From Polynucleobacter meluiroseus (lineage in GTDB: Bacteria > Pseudomonadota > Gammaproteobacteria > Burkholderiales > Burkholderiaceae), in assembly GCA_943329505.2 (NCBI GenBank), contig CALQED020000082.1, positions 1 through 6,200 of the forward strand: a stretch of DNA of 6,200 nucleotides. The letters run 5' to 3'. The translations under genes and the position numbers were made by a program. The notes below the pieces were generated by a model, which made no database searches, was not told the DNA's origin, and worked only from the letters and a program-made list of their open reading frames with translations. Shown one piece after another: positions 5,234-6,200 of this stretch. Within the stretch, counting starts at the first letter, position 1; each line of letters starts with the position of its first letter.

Positions 5234-6200
5234 TTAATCTGGGGTTGCCCCTGACTTCTTAATCACTGCGGCCCATTTTTTGGTTTCTGCCTGAATGAGT
5301 TTCGAATATTCCATACCATTACCTAGGACGGGCACAGCACCTTCAGCAACCAATTTAGATTGGAATTGAGGGCTGCCGCCAATTTTTAATATTTGATTCG
5401 ATAGCTCTTTTGCTATCAATGGAGGAGTTTTATTAGAGGCGAGTACCCCATAAGATACTGAGCTATCAAAATCACTCAACGATTTAATGTTAGATTCTGC
5501 AACTGTTGGTACCTCGGGAAATACGGGCAAACGCTTCTTTGAAGTAACAGCAATGGCGCGTAGCTTGCCACTCTGTATCAACGCCATAGCCGGAGGAATC
5601 ACGCTAAACATAAAATCCAATTGCCCTCCAGCGACATCCACTAATGCGGGCCCTGTGCCCTTATAGGGTATATGGGACATCTTGACACCGGTGACCTCTT
5701 TAAATAGCTCTCCTGTTAAATGACCGCCGGTGCCATTACCGCTAGAGCCATAGTTAAAAGGGACTGTCCGCTGACTAGAAAGTTCAATCAGATTTTGTAC
5801 TGATTTAATTTTGGAATCTTGTGCCACTACTAATACCAATGAGGTGGAAGCTAATAAAGCGATAGGCTCTAGGTCTCGTGTGGGATCCATTCCGGTATTT
5901 AATAAAACAGGGTTAATGGATACCGTACCGGTATGTCCTAGCAATAAGGTGATTTCATCGGCTGATGCTCTCACGACGTATTCTGTGCCGATATTGCCAC
6001 CTGCACCTGGCTTGTTCTCCACTAGCACGCTTTGTTTACGGAGCTCGCTGAGATCCTTAGCTAGCTGTCTGGCAATCACATCATTGCCACCTCCAGGAGC
6101 GAATGGAACAATAATTTTGATAGGCTTACTAGAAGCAGTCTGTGCCCAAGAAAAATATGGCAATGAAGTCGCTAGCGCTAAAAACAAAAATTTTCTACGT
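5234..6200 (-). CDS. Bug/TctC-family periplasmic substrate-binding protein, 5'-truncated by the window edge (first of three)
   Basis: The frame is open to the edge of the window: 321 residues are visible and the first few are missing. A TTG at 6187 could be taken as the start, but it falls inside the signal peptide. The codons before it read R-R-K-F, giving RRKFLFLALATS, a good match to a twin-arginine (Tat) signal (RRxFL plus hydrophobic core), with likely cleavage at SWA19|Q20. Numbering is from the first visible Arg. Family motifs are IIVPFAPGGGND (29-40), VENKPGAGG (60-68), ITLLLGHTG (83-91), YGSSGNGTGGH (150-160), HIPYKG (176-181) and SGKLRAIAVTSKKR. The usual PDGYTLL is altered to ADEITLL (80-86). 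There are no cysteines. The gene ends in tandem TAATAA stops, 55 nt before the next Bug gene. As the most upstream visible gene, it does not show the operon's first gene or promoter. Confidence 0.93.
   Translation of the reverse strand, partial: RRKFLFLALATSLPYFSWAQTASSKPIKIIVPFAPGGGNDVIARQLAKDLSELRKQSVLVENKPGAGGNIGTEYVVRASADEITLLLGHTGTVSINPVLLNTGMDPTRDLEPIALLASTSLVLVVAQDSKIKSVQNLIELSSQRTVPFNYGSSGNGTGGHLTGELFKEVTGVKMSHIPYKGTGPALVDVAGGQLDFMFSVIPPAMALIQSGKLRAIAVTSKKRLPVFPEVPTVAESNIKSLSDFDSSVSYGVLASNKTPPLIAKELSNQILKIGGSPQFQSKLVAEGAVPVLGNGMEYSKLIQAETKKWAAVIKKSGATPD

Larger units (their letters stand above)
1..6200 (-). other. Single co-directional operon segment
   Basis: All seven genes point the same way with gaps of 55, 44, 20, 24, -1 and 5 nt. 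I see no GC-rich hairpin followed by a U-tract in any gap and no convincing internal promoter. The genes alternate transport (Bug, Bug), enzymes (MmgE/PrpD, lactonase, SDR), transport (Bug) and enzyme (CMD-like). The promoter and any regulator lie beyond 6200, and the operon continues past base 1. Confidence 0.8.

Noticed and set aside
1004..6180. Shared 9-mer GCTAGCGCT in the signal-peptide regions of the first and third Bug genes (near 1006-1014 and 6171-6179)
   Set aside because: It encodes Ala/Ser-rich signal peptide residues, is in opposite orientation in the two genes, and has no surrounding similarity.

Overview
The window is a compact, fully co-directional piece of a bacterial catabolic operon. 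All seven genes read on the minus strand, so transcription enters at the right edge (6200) and leaves at the left edge (1). Three Bug-type (tripartite tricarboxylate transporter, TctC/TTT family) periplasmic binding proteins, a moderate GC content (roughly mid-40s % by eye), compact spacing and UAA at all six visible stops suggest a betaproteobacterium of the Burkholderiales. The Bug family is greatly expanded in that order. A low-GC freshwater lineage such as Polynucleobacter is my best guess, but it is inference and no marker gene is present.

In transcription order: (1) 6200-5234, Bug protein whose first residues lie outside the window, with a twin-arginine-like signal; (2) 5178-4213, second Bug protein; (3) 4168-2774, MmgE/PrpD family protein (2-methylcitrate dehydratase-like); (4) 2753-1887, amidohydrolase-2 lactonase related to LigI, the 2-pyrone-4,6-dicarboxylate hydrolase; (5) 1862-1062, NAD-type short-chain dehydrogenase (SDR); (6) 1062-106, third Bug protein, whose AUG overlaps the SDR stop by one base; (7) 100-1 and beyond, N-terminus of what looks like a carboxymuconolactone decarboxylase (CMD) family protein. 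Gaps are 55, 44, 20, 24, -1 and 5 nt, and no terminator is visible between genes. No gene-free stretch exceeds 55 nt. Every open frame on the plus strand, and the short minus-strand ones inside larger genes, looks like a shadow.

Working model (inference): an organic acid is captured in the periplasm by one or more Bug proteins. In the cytoplasm an SDR oxidises an alcohol or hemiacetal, a LigI-like hydrolase opens a lactone, and the MmgE/PrpD protein removes water, isomerises or decarboxylates a di- or tricarboxylate. The CMD-like protein may act on a lactone or keto acid. The enzymes resemble parts of the protocatechuate 4,5-cleavage and methylcitrate pathways, but the combination matches neither. 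The lactonase keeps the metal and catalytic residues of LigI yet differs at several residues that bind 2-pyrone-4,6-dicarboxylate, so its true substrate is probably different. No TctA/TctB membrane genes and no regulator are present here.
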